64,000 bases of DNA from Symbiodinium natans (lineage: Eukaryota; Sar; Dinophyceae; Suessiales; Symbiodiniaceae). A program made the translations under genes and the position numbers. Below the pieces are notes generated by a model. It searched no databases and had not been told where the DNA came from. It worked only from the letters and a program-made list of their open reading frames with translations. Position 1 is the first letter of the stretch. Every line of letters begins with the position of its first letter. The stretch covers positions 332,022 through 396,021 of the forward strand of contig CAJNDS010002489.1 in the NCBI GenBank assembly GCA_905221605.1. Direction: 5' to 3'. This document shows, in pieces, positions 55,201 through 60,832 of the stretch.

Positions 55201-55609
55201 ATGTAGCTGAGGCCCTTTTTGACCTCCCGAAACACCAGGTAGCTGAGGCCCTTGTAGACCTCCCGAAACACCAGGTAGCTGAGGCCCTGTAGACCTCCCG
55301 AAACACCAGGTAGCTGAGGAGGACCTCCCAAACCACCAAGAAGCTGAGGACCTTGTGGACCTCCCGAAACGCCTGGTAGCTGAGGACCATGTGGACCTCC
55401 CGAACCACCAGGAAGCTGAGGACCTTGAGGAACTTGAGGAACGCCAGCTCCAGAAAGACCACCTTGTGCTTGAGATGTCCCGTGAAGTGAGCTACCTCCT
55501 CCATGAGGTACTCCGTGAAGTGGATCATCCCCTGGCACCTGAGGACCTCCTGGAACTCGACCAACTCCCTGCTCGGCCTCGCCCCCAGACTGTCTCCCAA
55601 AACCAGCAT
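46283..55609 (-). CDS. Retrotransposon ORF2: Gag-Pol polyprotein with dioxygenase-like domain
   Basis: An open frame of 3108 codons ending at TGA 46283-46285. The ATG at 55609 is only the first in frame; meaningful sequence starts about 55110, after the 36-nt repeat. In order: capsid-like helical region (about 294-520); a Lys/Asp/Gly-rich basic stretch (530-567); CCCH finger C571, C581, C587, H591; CCHC knuckle C602, C605, H610, C615; aspartic protease DSGAT (D747); pre-integrase HHCC (H1160, H1165, C1172, C1175); integrase D1199, D1364, E1400; dioxygenase-like domain (1647-1775); uncharacterised segment (1776-2290); RT with D2387 and YVDD (D2494, D2495); RNase H D2662, E2701, D2736, D2784; and a tail with a membrane segment and Cys/His cluster. 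All catalytic residues are present and there is no internal stop, so this copy may be active apart from the Gag frame problem. Copia polyproteins are usually about 1300-1500 residues. Confidence 0.93.
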   Translation of the reverse strand: MLVLGDSLGARPSRELVEFQEVLRCQGMIHFTEYLMEEVAHFTGHLKHKVVFLELAFLKFLKVLSFLVVREVHMVLSYQAFREVHKVLSFLVVWEVLLSYLVFREVYRASATWCFGRSTRASATWCFGRSKRASATWWFGRSTRSSATWRFGRSTWSTWSSATWRSSSSTRYQQIGSGGVSGVGQVPGAPQAPGGPQAYGGGPQSAGELPRSATRGPNQSAGSGAGNVGGSSFGGGIGDQPGLVGMLAAGIQQLQQAQLNMMNQKVGQPEQVKPGIAALPALDPPGAEDSPVVIQDWMELIDGPMRDLSDGSGAWWEAVKSEVSLHYAKWVASTPYQRLAMQGPSGMDLDDGRYARVNARAAGMLLAALAPEVRRDLVARQCTRSAVKIVYRLYVQYCPGGESEKLHLLKSLTETTKAADAEQAVRALRQWERWMQRAQGIAVTCPDPMILARGLSVIVAGVLQKNADAAFRTSLVKNTLMVDTSPTLATVMQYQQHLKAEMETLAGVMVMGSSRGAEPKAKPMQVEDGATDRDKDKDRDKGKGKERERDKGKGKGKEAFGKGKDGEQKICPWFAKSPEGCRRGKTCRFKHSFEGISKRGRCLECGGEGHIAADCPTKALASRPSSSTGGKGGGGGHSQPSRAKEEPAARSMVSEPEPQPTSPVSTTTSASSPNSELQSAMTDAVQALRSLVGEGAGGGHPGLASIQRQLDELRLRALRVEDVVVRPRGGDPRMFKAELDVPTVLIDSGATNILRQPRDPHELQDANQVSVVLANNERTQLYQTPAGSILTPSTTTQPLLPMGDLVRAGCEISWGRKGLKIVHPTLGVLRTSVKAGCPELTMAEADKIIEQVENAKLQEFRDEVQTLQMKLEALKVGANTAPWTTHLDDYVASGSRNALWKALMGPVFGELPEALRTRLCVELNLAKGWDYLKALPLPRRVKKSFLQAPEWILHLPAHENEDGFLKVLEQEGRMVLKVAGNIEQDVYQALLWAAVKGKLKCIVAGGAHGPAQDEAVFVKSAQVKLLYCLARLASKHPEEKTGFVWSGPERNLNWGEYSYGQQQVRLGERFLVATAMDRVLCDQGALGLAVTRPTEIITNYNMEVLKDKRVQPGEPMGREVSDGGLASGLKRVVLEAVSRGDFVVDPATLRAMSQEQWRDHVKAGHYPARRDCLQCTTYGATGHQHRRVSHPSLFVLNIDIAGPFRTLGVNPHGRGRQERNRNLRYMLVAKYTLPESYITNELEETADDPEVEVPEGEADPFAEDEGGGVGLVEEEGIDWDDYEPDLLDDGPVPDPEQAEDPDKEIVVGTRPREIPEDVKAPKAANLLFAHGLADIKGSTVASVVQGIVLYLRNLNLPVLRFHSDKAAQFTNKGLVQWLHGQAIRVTTSVPGIPQGNGGAEAAIKTIKQRARTALASARLDLKFWPCAAEAVAAQQRAKALSQVSKLATTFGAKVMVKRRPFASGGKTVRREFEPRWVEGVYLGLSNSVDDGHLVYAEDSFLHTKNVKPKAALVDPGPPEVEPGDGVFESLAPHEGDEPCRGGDGSVRRRLTGKGPPRMARAVSGELEEVEQHGGDAVSEAEAFAREVLYEEWEVTSEIVEELFELLPGDPPPRKCEERPGEDMEEEKAWSSGAFIRGGIGGLRANTRKFPYVTRVINRFIENRTAHLDSRWNSFVIFKNSKTVMHRDSHNSKHQPSYLVPISQFTKGGLWVEGVPEGETPVELKEKLGHIKEFVDDGSGRQPIVFLPRKWHATQEWEGNRLVVAAYSIRDFHRVKSDEQEVLNDLGFVTAEEVMDEEATGDSGDQRCFQVPQHATGSGGDGQQQVRLRPMRMTTDVNVLAAYLEGHEVEPFTVNWRMDSLPKERQVFQAARKEDLAYQFWKQKDRLELILSEDAEPVLERRVTEQVIGSPRYRLIYMATVTMVWNGPGGTSAIFGYYVESRRDTKYLYVSWVEATREEYIHESEMTRALQELPPRGAATTVPAGPARAGAIMSHYTTFTVNPRERSRSRDQEPRDPSSSVRLNKFTGPNPHALPLQLVNRRMELITRFVRLQEDEYERWEADVHSGQEVIDAFRGQWREILPVDDTVDEVVPMLVYNSMEDWETEPEVYMVTEDGFRRHLVTIMDVQEFPVVDPTPENTLDWEELVVVQVYNMFLGRVEYLLYWDRRVVVEEAPLPALPWMGRRDPPAQDDREPRLAPMRVETARENKLIVDDMMLFEEVEFQELGEPEESWMEPMLRKATSEGLYTPGIEALLNDLKEDEVLQVVHTVDPKEASEAIEKWKKPMAKEVDSMVGMNAIHKIWGEDVRRFRADPNSVVVPSKLVYTVKPPTRPEEGKYRRRVRAVACGNFANEGLEVGDLYAAGATIDGVRIVVAEASANKWSIGTDDVKNAFLAAPLPAGRGYAMEPPRAAIRAGLAEEGELWVVDAAVYGFKKSPKWWTDHRNSKARLATWKDDDGKPVKLEGCLTDVNLYKVLKEEKPGTWTLTGLVVFYVDDVLAAGPDSILRGFFGWLGSQWETNGLVERGKPVRFLGLEISMLDDGTYCVGQQGYLQELVRSREVKSFSKLPMAREIPEGSATDEQDPSMVKEAQQRCGELLWASQRGRPDLAFPMAVMSSLVTRNAGEAVKMGKKMVAYLNSTVNKKFFLPGPDHEHANDLVLFTDASFAPTAAQSYSGAVVFWRGHPILWKASKQSLTALSSAEAEVIAVSDGVALLRAVRSALEDLGLKPARTIVKVDSTAAIGVLTGEGSWRTRHLKLRHHWIREMIATGQIELEHQPGQGQLADVLTKQVPQARLQEVFDEWSLRDGPPELRVLRGQKQVKFETTAVDSSLEATAVNSSREPAAAAVSSSNSRTLEAGVKFQADWALKLATMCSMVCGVKGDATTSVQLKEALASDWEMWLVVLILVTAVVAVWECLKGSTKKVVSLKAMRSGEKAEHREVLALLAKARSLEEEERLRHLAAKYFPERREAGPSTSVQVRDGVTSVRVGGLGEPGGVGPRASSAPANRVVAVDPTALFPERPVRRDIGVQTQEMLPASTPTVVQVPFDGVLYHGPGGDCYHWHRGCWGLRNVDQVSQRTLCRCCREAGGQSLYGHGGQQRSLRPTRTG
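46286..47215 (-). other. C-terminal tail of Pol: membrane segment and Cys/His cluster
   Basis: About 300 residues follow RNase H, where copia polyproteins normally end. After a Ser/Ala linker comes a hydrophobic run WLVVLILVTAVVAVW (about 2896-2917), long enough for one membrane span. Next are a charged, probably coiled-coil helix (HREVLALLAKARSLEEEE), a disordered stretch, and a cluster with C3059, H3061, H3063, C3066 and a CRCC near the end, probably zinc-binding. The C-x-x-H...C-G-L...C-x-C layout recalls small Ada-like metal-binding modules, but this is tentative. The tail could be an envelope-like or membrane-tethering addition. Confidence 0.6.
47250..48739 (-). other. Reverse transcriptase and RNase H domains
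   Basis: The RT (about 2290-2540) contains the copia-type start PMAKEVDSM, the first catalytic Asp in DDVKNAFLAAPL (D2387) and FYVDDVL (D2494, D2495). RNase H (about 2655-2790) has D2662 (LFTDASF), E2701 (SSAEAEV), D2736 (VDSTAAIG) and D2784 (LADVLTK), and the RHLKLRHHWIRE block characteristic of copia RNase H. All four acidic residues are intact. Confidence 0.95.
48740..50284 (-). other. Uncharacterised Pol segment between dioxygenase and RT
   Basis: Residues about 1776-2290 have no counterpart in ordinary copia polyproteins. They include aromatic-rich beta-like stretches (MATVTMVWNGPG, KYLYVSWVEAT, YLLYWDRRVVVEE), an Arg/Ser-rich linker (RERSRSRDQEPRD) and acidic helical parts just before the RT. 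I recognise no motif. It may be one or two folded domains or long linkers around the dioxygenase-like domain. Confidence 0.6.
50285..50671 (-). other. 2OG-Fe(II) dioxygenase-like domain (TET/JBP-like) inside Pol
   Basis: Residues about 1647-1775 of ORF2. Visible elements in order: WNSFVIFKNS, then MHRDSHN with the iron-binding HxD pair (H1685, D1687), a strand ending GGLWVEG (about 1706), and FLPRKWHATQEW with the distal His (H1751). A basic residue nine positions later (R1760 in GNRLVVAAYSIR) suits the 2-oxoglutarate carboxylate. This order and the GG-hydrophobic strand between HxD and the distal His are typical of the double-stranded beta-helix dioxygenases, and closest to the TET/JBP nucleic-acid oxygenases. 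The iron triad and Arg are all present, which suggests an active enzyme. The family match is by pattern only. The substrate is unknown. An AlkB-like or prolyl-hydroxylase-like member is the main alternative. Confidence 0.65.
51401..52142 (-). other. Integrase zinc-binding and catalytic core
   Basis: The HHCC motif is compressed: HX4HX6CX2C (1160-1175) instead of the usual ~30 residues between the second His and first Cys. The core carries D1199 in NIDIAGPF, D1364 in FHSDKAAQF and E1400 in GNGGAEAAIK. D1364 and E1400 are separated by exactly 35 residues, the D,D-35-E spacing. Between the first two Asp there are 164 residues instead of about 60. The surplus is a strongly acidic Glu/Asp/Pro segment, probably a loop. 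The C-terminal part (FEPRWVEGVYLGL) matches the copia integrase tail. Confidence 0.9.
53765..53899 (-). other. Nucleocapsid: CCCH finger plus CCHC zinc knuckle
   Basis: A CX9CX5CX3H finger (C571-H591) is followed by a classical CX2CX4HX4C knuckle (C602-C615). Both are preceded by about 35 residues dominated by Lys, Arg, Asp and Gly. The knuckle is the normal RNA-packaging motif of Gag. A CCCH finger next to it is an addition not found in standard copia. Confidence 0.85.
54050..54730 (-). other. Capsid-like (Gag core) region
   Basis: Residues about 294-520 of ORF2 are predominantly helix-forming, with Trp-rich turns (DWMELIDGPM, GAWWEAV, ALRQWERWM). They lie just before the zinc-binding nucleocapsid part, the position of the copia Gag core (UBN2/Retrotran_gag type). 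The assignment rests on position and character; I see no diagnostic motif. Confidence 0.55.
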
Positions 55610-56612
55610 TCATCAGCTCTTGTACCTGTCGTCGCAAAGCCACCACCTCGGTCTGCACCTGGTCTCTGCGATCCCTCATGTACTGTCCCAGCTGACGTTG
55701 CACTTCAACCCGAATTTCTGACGAACCCGTAGACCCTTGCGACGTTTGTTCTCCATGAAGTAGAGGTCCACGAGAAGGCCAACTGTTCATTCTCTCCACC
55801 GCCCTCTGGTCAAACAACGCGGAGTGACCCCCACCTTCCACGTGCTGGGTCATCACCTGGAGCTCTTCCGGCGGGGAGAAATTCCAAGGCGATTGCCTGG
55901 CTGCCGACTGCGGTGTTGCTGCTACGGCTGCTGCTCTGCTGCTGTGGCTGGGGGGCGTTCCCGGGGCCTGATTGGGTGTTAGTCCTAAAGACCCTAACAT
56001 CCTATCCCCTAAACCACCACCACCAGTCGTCGTCGCTCGCAGAAAGTCTGTCAGCCTTGTCATCCATCCATATGCGCCCGTTCCAGTCTGGACGTACCTC
56101 ATCTCCAGCCCAGTTGTACGCGACGCAGCTGTCGGCGAACCAGCACTCGCAGTGCCTTCCATGGCGGTCTGCACCATCTGCACTGCACCAAATCTTTCGG
56201 CTGCCACTGCAGTCTCCAAGCCACCATTGCTGGACTCCAAAACCCTATGTTGCTCCACCACTGGCCAGTTGTCATTGACCTGCTCCATCTCCAGGCCACC
56301 AGTAACACCAGGGTCTCCACTGCCCAGCACACCACTATTTGTCTGCCCATCGGCAACAGCAGGTGTACTCAGGTCTCCACCCTGAACCGGTCCCACAACA
56401 ACTGCACCAGTCCCAATTGCACCAGCACCATCTGTACCAGCACCAACTGCACCAGTACCATTTGTACCAGCACCAACTGTCAAAGATCCGTAGTTCGGCC
56501 CAGCTGTCTCACCAACCAGCGTAGGGGAACTCAATAATCCAGCGGTTGCGCCCAGGCCGCTTGGGCTCATAACCTCAAGAGCGCGGGGCTCTTGAGGTCC
56601 AGCAAACGACAT
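54747..56612 (-). CDS. Retrotransposon ORF1: N-terminal low-complexity part of Gag
   Basis: I start this frame at the ATG at 56612 inside the 5' LTR. The open frame extends upstream only to non-ATG codons, and a second in-frame ATG lies in the primer-binding site at 56570. The protein begins MSFAGPQ and is rich in Gly, Ala, Ser, Thr and Gln. It has short GTGA-type repeats near the start (about 56395-56490). Near 55610-55740 is a charged, probably coiled-coil stretch containing [19 protein letters not shown], followed by the Gly-Pro-Gln repeat ([10 protein letters not shown] units). About 55287, inside that repeat, a one-base loss takes this frame out of the repeat's sense, and what follows to the stop at 54747 is not meaningful. 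The capsid-like region lies in the next frame, so ORF1 encodes only the N-terminal part of Gag. A +1 shift anywhere in the overlap would join it to ORF2. Confidence 0.7.
   Translation of the reverse strand: MSFAGPQEPRALEVMSPSGLGATAGLLSSPTLVGETAGPNYGSLTVGAGTNGTGAVGAGTDGAGAIGTGAVVVGPVQGGDLSTPAVADGQTNSGVLGSGDPGVTGGLEMEQVNDNWPVVEQHRVLESSNGGLETAVAAERFGAVQMVQTAMEGTASAGSPTAASRTTGLEMRYVQTGTGAYGWMTRLTDFLRATTTGGGGLGDRMLGSLGLTPNQAPGTPPSHSSRAAAVAATPQSAARQSPWNFSPPEELQVMTQHVEGGGHSALFDQRAVERMNSWPSRGPLLHGEQTSQGSTGSSEIRVEVQRQLGQYMRDRRDQVQTEVVALRRQVQELMNAGFGRQSGGEAEQGVGRVPGGPQVPGDDPLHGVPHGGGSSLHGTSQAQGGLSGAGVPQVPQGPQLPGGSGGPHGPQLPGVSGGPQGPQLLGGLGGPPQLPGVSGGLQGLSYLVFREVYKGLSYLVFREVKKGLSYMVVREVYKVLSYLAFREVHVVHMVLSYLAFLKFHKVPADWKWWCVGSWPSSWSSSSTWRSSSVWRWTAKCRGVAEECNSWPEPVGWFWGWKCGRFLVWWRDRRSAGTGWNAGRRYPAAPAGTAEHDEPEGGSAGAGEAWDCSFAGIGSSWR
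55110..55440 (-). repeat. 36-nt coding tandem repeat in gag
   Basis: About nine units encode [12 protein letters not shown]-type 12-mers in one frame, [12 protein letters not shown] in the second and [12 protein letters not shown] in the third. All three frames are open. One unit (about 55281-55315) is 35 nt because CCCTTG has become CCCTG near 55287. Another unit has lost 6 nt. A second offset is needed near 55105 to reach the downstream Gag frame ([10 protein letters not shown]). Confidence 0.85.
56563..56574 (-). promoter_or_regulatory. Primer-binding site: initiator tRNA-Met anticodon arm (half-tRNA)
   Basis: The 12 bases directly inside the 5' LTR read GGTTATGAGCCC on the element strand. 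Their complement, GGGCTCATAACC, is the anticodon stem-loop of initiator tRNA-Met: a GGG stem, a CTCATAA loop with anticodon CAT, and the start of the 3' stem. Most LTR elements pair with the tRNA 3' end (TGG...). Pairing with the anticodon arm, so that a cleaved 5' tRNA half serves as primer, is known from Drosophila copia. The inferred primer end is near tRNA base 40. The site necessarily contains ATG (56568-56570), which is in frame with gag. Confidence 0.85.
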
Positions 56613-56916
56613 GGCAGCTTGGAGGCTTGTGCTTGGCTCTGGCTCGGCTTGTACTCCTTGTACGAACACCGCTTCACCACCAGAGGCCACTTTTCCTCAC
56701 ACTGCAGCACCGAAGTCCATCGGCCAGTCGAGCGGTCCTACCCTACCACAGAAAGGGCGACCACACAACACGCCACAACAACACACACAAAGGCACATGC
56801 GACCTGTTGCCTGCATGTCTGTGCTGCAACTGCTTCTTGTTCCGACTTTGCCTACGGCATGTCCTGGAACCACAAAGCCAAAGCAACAGGTGCATCTCAT
56901 TCCACACCTTTCATCA
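56575..56916 (-). repeat. 5' LTR of the copia element
   Basis: In element orientation this LTR starts TGATGAAAGG at 56916 and ends GCTCTTGA at 56575. The TG start is canonical, but the end is GA rather than CA. It should carry the promoter and transcription start. I see no TATA box and no TTTT box of the kind proposed for dinoflagellates. The last 38 bp contain an ATG (56610-56612) in frame with the gag frame, so translation may begin inside the LTR if the transcript starts upstream of it. The final 21 bp form a hairpin: an 8-bp perfect stem TCAAGAGC/GCTCTTGA around GCGGG on the plus strand. Confidence 0.93.
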
Positions 56917-56921
56917 CCCTA
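56917..56921. other. Target-site duplication, right copy (CCCTA)
   Basis: CCCTA follows the right LTR and matches 45720-45724. Five bp is the usual duplication length for copia integrases. Confidence 0.85.
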
Positions 56922-56968
56922 AACCCCTAAACCCCTAAGCCCCTAAACCCCTAAGCCCCTAAACCGTA
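56917..56968 (+). repeat. CCCCTAAA/CCCCTAAG array, right flank
   Basis: About six 8-nt units, two of them CCCCTAAG. This is the other half of the array interrupted by the retrotransposon. Confidence 0.9.
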
Positions 56969-57541
56969 AAGAGCCGACAAACCCTAGTCGCGAAAGGAAA
57001 AAGCAAGCGGTCTGAGCAAGAGGCAGTGGTGAGGACTGGGACAGCCACACCCTCAAGCCAAGAGCCTGACTCTTACTGGAGGCCTGCTTGACCCAACCAA
57101 CTCTTCTCTTCCATCCCTTCAGCCTGCTCTGGAGCCAGAGCATCAGACAATCTGCGGCCCCCCCCCCCCCCTCGAATCACGTGACAAGGGCTGGAATTCA
57201 CCTCAAGCTGCTATTATGTACGGACAGACAGACAGACATACAAACACACCCGGCCCCCCTCATGGGCCCAGAACCCCCGCCAGGTTGTTGAGCCAGCTCG
57301 AGAGCGACAGCGACTGTGAGTTCCAACTCATCCCCCAATGCTCGGCACAGGACGCGCTGGGCTCGATGTCGGTGACGGCCACGTAGTGGTGCTGTCCGTT
57401 TCGGAACCTCTGTGTTGCAGAGACTGGTATTCAGGTTGAGCAGCCGTTGGCAGTCTGGGCACCACAGGAGCTGCGATTGCCACATTATTGAAATTGCTAT
57501 TCCGCTATTGTATTTTCATACTATCTGAAATTTCATGCATG
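56969..57541. other. Non-coding stretch
   Basis: No supported gene. A minus-strand frame (57198-57485) has no recognisable domain. Poly(C) at 57157-57170. Confidence 0.45.
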
Positions 57542-57765
57542 CCTAAACCCTAAACCCTAAACCCTAAACCCTATACCCTAAACCCTAAACCCTAAACCCG
57601 AAATTATCTTCTCATGCTACGGCATGATTTCTGTGCAGCTGGGGAAGCTGCCCACCTTGCTGCGCCTGGCCAAATTCCCAGCCTCGGCCGCAGCTCCCAA
57701 CTTGGAGCTGAAGCAGTGGGTTTAGGGTTTAGGGTTTAGGGTTTAGGGTTTAGGGTTTAGGGGCG
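57542..57765. repeat. Facing telomere-like arrays
   Basis: CCCTAAA (57542-57601, about eight units) and TTTAGGG (57718-57762, six units) on either side of a 115-bp unique segment. Confidence 0.9.
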
Positions 57766-57845
57766 GATCCCTTGATCTACAGCCCACAAAAAGCATCTTC
57801 GATCGAGTAGCCTAGCACCTGCTTGACTCCCCCCCCACCCCTACA

Positions 57846-58110
57846 GCGTTTAGGGTTTAGGGTTTAGGGTTGCTTAAGAAGCCCCACCACAAGAATGAGA
57901 GTATTCTTCCTTATCAGGGACATATGGGCATTTCCCCATTATGATCCATACTTCAGGACCCCCCCAAAAAGGGTACCCCTATTTTCGGAAACGCCCGTAA
58001 TTATAGGGGTTATTGCCTTTTATTTGGGCGGGGGTTTTTAAGCAACCCTAAACCCTAAACCCTAAACCCTAAACCCTGAACCCTAAACCTAAACCCTAAA
58101 CCCTAAACCC
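57846..58110. repeat. Family C element bounded by inverted telomere-like repeats
   Basis: TTTAGGG units (57846-57869) lead directly into TTGCTTAAGAAGCCCC (57870). The right end TTTTTAAGCAA (to 58045) leads directly into CCCTAAA units (to 58110). The telomere-like words therefore extend the inverted repeat outward. Inside is a family D right arm (CCCCTATTTTCGGAAACGCCC, about 57973). Confidence 0.75.
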
Positions 58111-58202
58111 CTCTCTTTCTTTTCCCCACCGCAAGGACTGTGCTGAGATCGCGCAGCTTGGCACCTGGAGGCTCCCTGGATCCGACGTTGCCGGCGCCAC
58201 GC

Positions 58203-58322
58203 TTTAGGGTTTAGGGTTTAGGGTTTAGGGTTTAGGGTTTAGGGTTTAGGGTTTAGGGTTTAGGGTTTAGGGTTTGGGGTTTAGGGTTTAGGGTTTAGGG
58301 TTTAGGGTTTAGGGTTTAGGGC
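58203..58322 (-). repeat. TTTAGGG array
   Basis: About seventeen units with one TTTGGGG. Confidence 0.97.
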
Positions 58323-58482
58323 TCCAGGAGGTTCCAGAGGTTCTGGGGGGTGGGCGGGGGTGGCACCAGACAAAGCCGGAGCTTCAATTTCAACACTTGC
58401 AGGTTTTTTTACAGGCTGATGCAAGCTCCGCAGGGGGGCACCACTTGAGAAACCTTGAAATAAGACATGCTCTCTGCTTCTT

Positions 58483-58582
58483 CTTCTTCTTCTTGTTTAT
58501 TCTTGTTTCTTCTTCTTGCTTCTTCGTTCTTCCTTCTTCCTTCTTCTTCTTCTTTTGCGCACTTTAGGGTCCCCCGGACCCA

Positions 58583-58640
<58 letters not shown>
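58483..58640 (+). repeat. (CTT)n and (CT)n microsatellites
   Basis: TTCTTCTTC runs at 58479-58554 and CT dinucleotides at 58585-58640. Confidence 0.93.
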
Positions 58641-58754
58641 CATGTGAGCGAATTGCTGTTAAGCATCGACCCCCGAACCCTGAGGAGCTCTACAGATTCA
58701 GCACTGACTCTCATGTAACAGGAGAGGGGCCCCTCCGAGTTTCCAGATTCTGAT

Positions 58755-58791
58755 GGTTTAGGGTTTAGGGTTTAGGGTTTAGGGTTTAGGG
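58755..58791 (-). repeat. TTTAGGG array
   Basis: Five units. Confidence 0.9.
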
Positions 58792-58943
58792 CTTTGAGGT
58801 CGGAGGGATACCAATGCATGACTGAATATTGCCGACCTTAACCGTGCTCTGGGTTACACCTACTAGTTTAGAAAAGCATTGCTGCCAAGCTGAAGGTAAA
58901 AAAATTGGTTGCAGCAAGAAACGCTTCCTTGCACCCCTACATA

Positions 58944-59033
58944 GAGGGTTTTACGAAAATGAGGGTTCCAGTATAGACCCCCCCCCAGACAGTAGGGCTT
59001 CCTTGTAACAAGCACCCCTAATTTTGGAAACCC
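58944..59033. repeat. Family D fold-back element abutting a CCCTAAA array
   Basis: GAGGGTTTTACGAAAATGAGGG pairs with CACCCCTAATTTTGGAAACCC, and the right end merges with CCCTAAA units at 59031-59075. Confidence 0.7.
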
Positions 59034-59075
59034 TAAACCCTAAACCCTAAACCCTAAACCCTAAACCCTAAACCA

Positions 59076-60387
59076 CCATAGCGAAAGGGGGGGGGGGGGT
59101 GTTCGACCTCTGCACCTTGCAACAGGCAAGGATCCTATACTTCTAAGTTCTTGGCCCCCTAAATAAGGCCACCCTTATACGCTTGAGGTTTTATAAGGGT
59201 TTTGGGGAGTTTAGGGCTTTACTAGTTATGGGCTAGAAGGCTTGGGATGTTTGAGATGCTTAGAGCTCAGGCCCCTCTCCCTCGAGCCATAGGCGGCTTT
59301 CCCGCCAAGTCTCGGCATTTTGCACAAGAGCAGATCTTATGCGTAGTGGTACGAGTCTCATCTACGTCCAGGGCTCCCCCAATGTTGTTCTGCTCCTCTC
59401 TGTCTGTCTGTCTGTCTGTCTTCTCAAGCTTGGGTTTCTGCATTCTCTCTCAGCCGACACCCGAAACCCGAACACGCAAGCCTCAATCCGAATCTAGTCA
59501 GCTGACTGAGCCTCCAACCCGTTTTTGCAGCTGTCATGGGTTCCCCTACTACCCCCCTCTATACTCCCCCCTCCCCCCCCCCCACCAGGTTCCCCCCAGA
59601 ATTAAGGCTAATTAGGGATGACCAGCAGTGAATCCTGATACTCCGAATCTGCCTTGTCTTTCATCTGTGTGCTCGGGCGCGGCTCTCCTCTGCGAGCCCT
59701 CCTTGGAGGGCACGTGCAAAACCCTCTGAAAAACAATCCTGAGTCTGATCCTCTTAAACCCAGCAAGGCAGCAAGGCTTAAGGGAACATATAAGATGCCC
59801 CTTAAGGGCCTACCTCGCCTCTGTTTCCACACGCTTTTTTTTGGGGGGCCCTGGTATGCGGAGGCTGCGCCCTGGTGGTGCCAGCCTCCTCAAACCCCAT
59901 CCCCACCGGTGCCACTTCGCCTCAAGGCTGGCAAGCGGCGATGAGAGCTAAACCGAGTTTAGGGAGATTTAGGGTTCAGAGGCTATAGGGTATAGGGTTT
60001 CATAGGGTATAGGGTACCCTGGGTTTAGGGCTAAGCCCCGAAACCCAAAAAACCAAAAATCCTAAACTGGGAAGGTTCTCGGCTGATCTCCTGAGTCTTC
60101 TTTGCTTTCAAAGATAGTTTCAAAGAAGTCGGGGACATAACTGGGCATGTTGTTTTTCATTCATAGGGGTACCCTCAAAATATTACAACCCGTATTTGGG
60201 AACTATCTTTTGAACCTGGTACCCATATTCCCCTAACCCCTAAACCCTAAAACGTCACGGTGGCAGACTTTGGGTGGAACAGAGAATAGGTGGCAGGGCT
60301 TTGTGTGGCGACTGACCAACCAATCTGTCCACAACATGGTACAAGGCTTGTAGTGGTGCATGATCTCAATGGCGGAAGGGTTTAGGG
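59076..60387. other. Non-coding stretch
   Basis: Poly(G) at 59087-59099, a (CTGT)n run at 59399-59420 and poly(C) at 59571-59584. Frames at 59247-59615 and 59654-59944 lack recognisable domains. Confidence 0.5.
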
Positions 60388-60471
60388 TTGGGATGTTCCC
60401 CCCTTAGACCATGAATCCTTGAATAAGGGATTATCTAGTAAGGACCTGTTAGTATAAGGGGAACATCCCGA
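60388..60471. repeat. Family B fold-back element
   Basis: TTGGGATGTTCCCCCCTTAG pairs with GTATAAGGGGAACATCCCG. It lies between two TTTAGGG words in the same orientation. Confidence 0.75.
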
Positions 60472-60752
60472 GTTTAGGGTTGCCAGTTACGAGTCAGGAG
60501 CAGGAGTAGCAGGGCAAGTGGTCCTTGTCGAGGTTAATGCTCTAACTGGCTGTCCCTGTTTAGAGTTTATGATTGGGGGATTATCCCCGGCTGAGATCAC
60601 TACGAGTATACCTTGACACTCGTATACAACCACCATCAATATGCACGACCTTTTGTTGCTACGCTCCTATGGTGATTTCTGCTACGACTCTGATTATGAC
60701 TCATGACGATTGCTATCGCTCTGTTCTTATACTTTTGCAGCCACCCTTTTGC

Positions 60753-60832
60753 ATAAACCCTAAACCCTAAACCCCTAAACCCTAAATAAACCCCTGATCC
60801 CCTAACCCTAAACCCTAAACCCCCTACCCCTC
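60753..60832 (+). repeat. CCCTAAA array, degenerate
   Basis: About seven units mixed with CCCCTAAA and CCCTAAATAAA. Confidence 0.8.

Larger units (their letters stand above)
45725..56916 (-). mobile_element. Full-length Ty1/copia-type LTR retrotransposon with extra domains
   Basis: An 11.2-kb element on the minus strand. Two direct repeats of 342 bp bound it (45725-46066 and 56575-56916) and I find no mismatch between them. The 5 bp on each outer side are CCCTA (45720-45724 and 56917-56921), a target-site duplication. Inside are a tRNA-type primer-binding site, a polypurine tract, and reading frames in the order Gag, protease, integrase, reverse transcriptase, RNase H. Integrase before reverse transcriptase is the copia (Pseudoviridae-type) order, not the gypsy order. 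The internal region is about twice the usual copia length because of a dioxygenase-like domain and other added segments between integrase and RT, and a long C-terminal tail. Identical LTRs and an intact duplication indicate a very recent insertion. The target is a CCCCTAAA telomere-like array. Confidence 0.95.

Noticed and set aside
57198-57485. 95-codon minus-strand frame
   Set aside because: No recognisable domain; partly formed by simple sequence.
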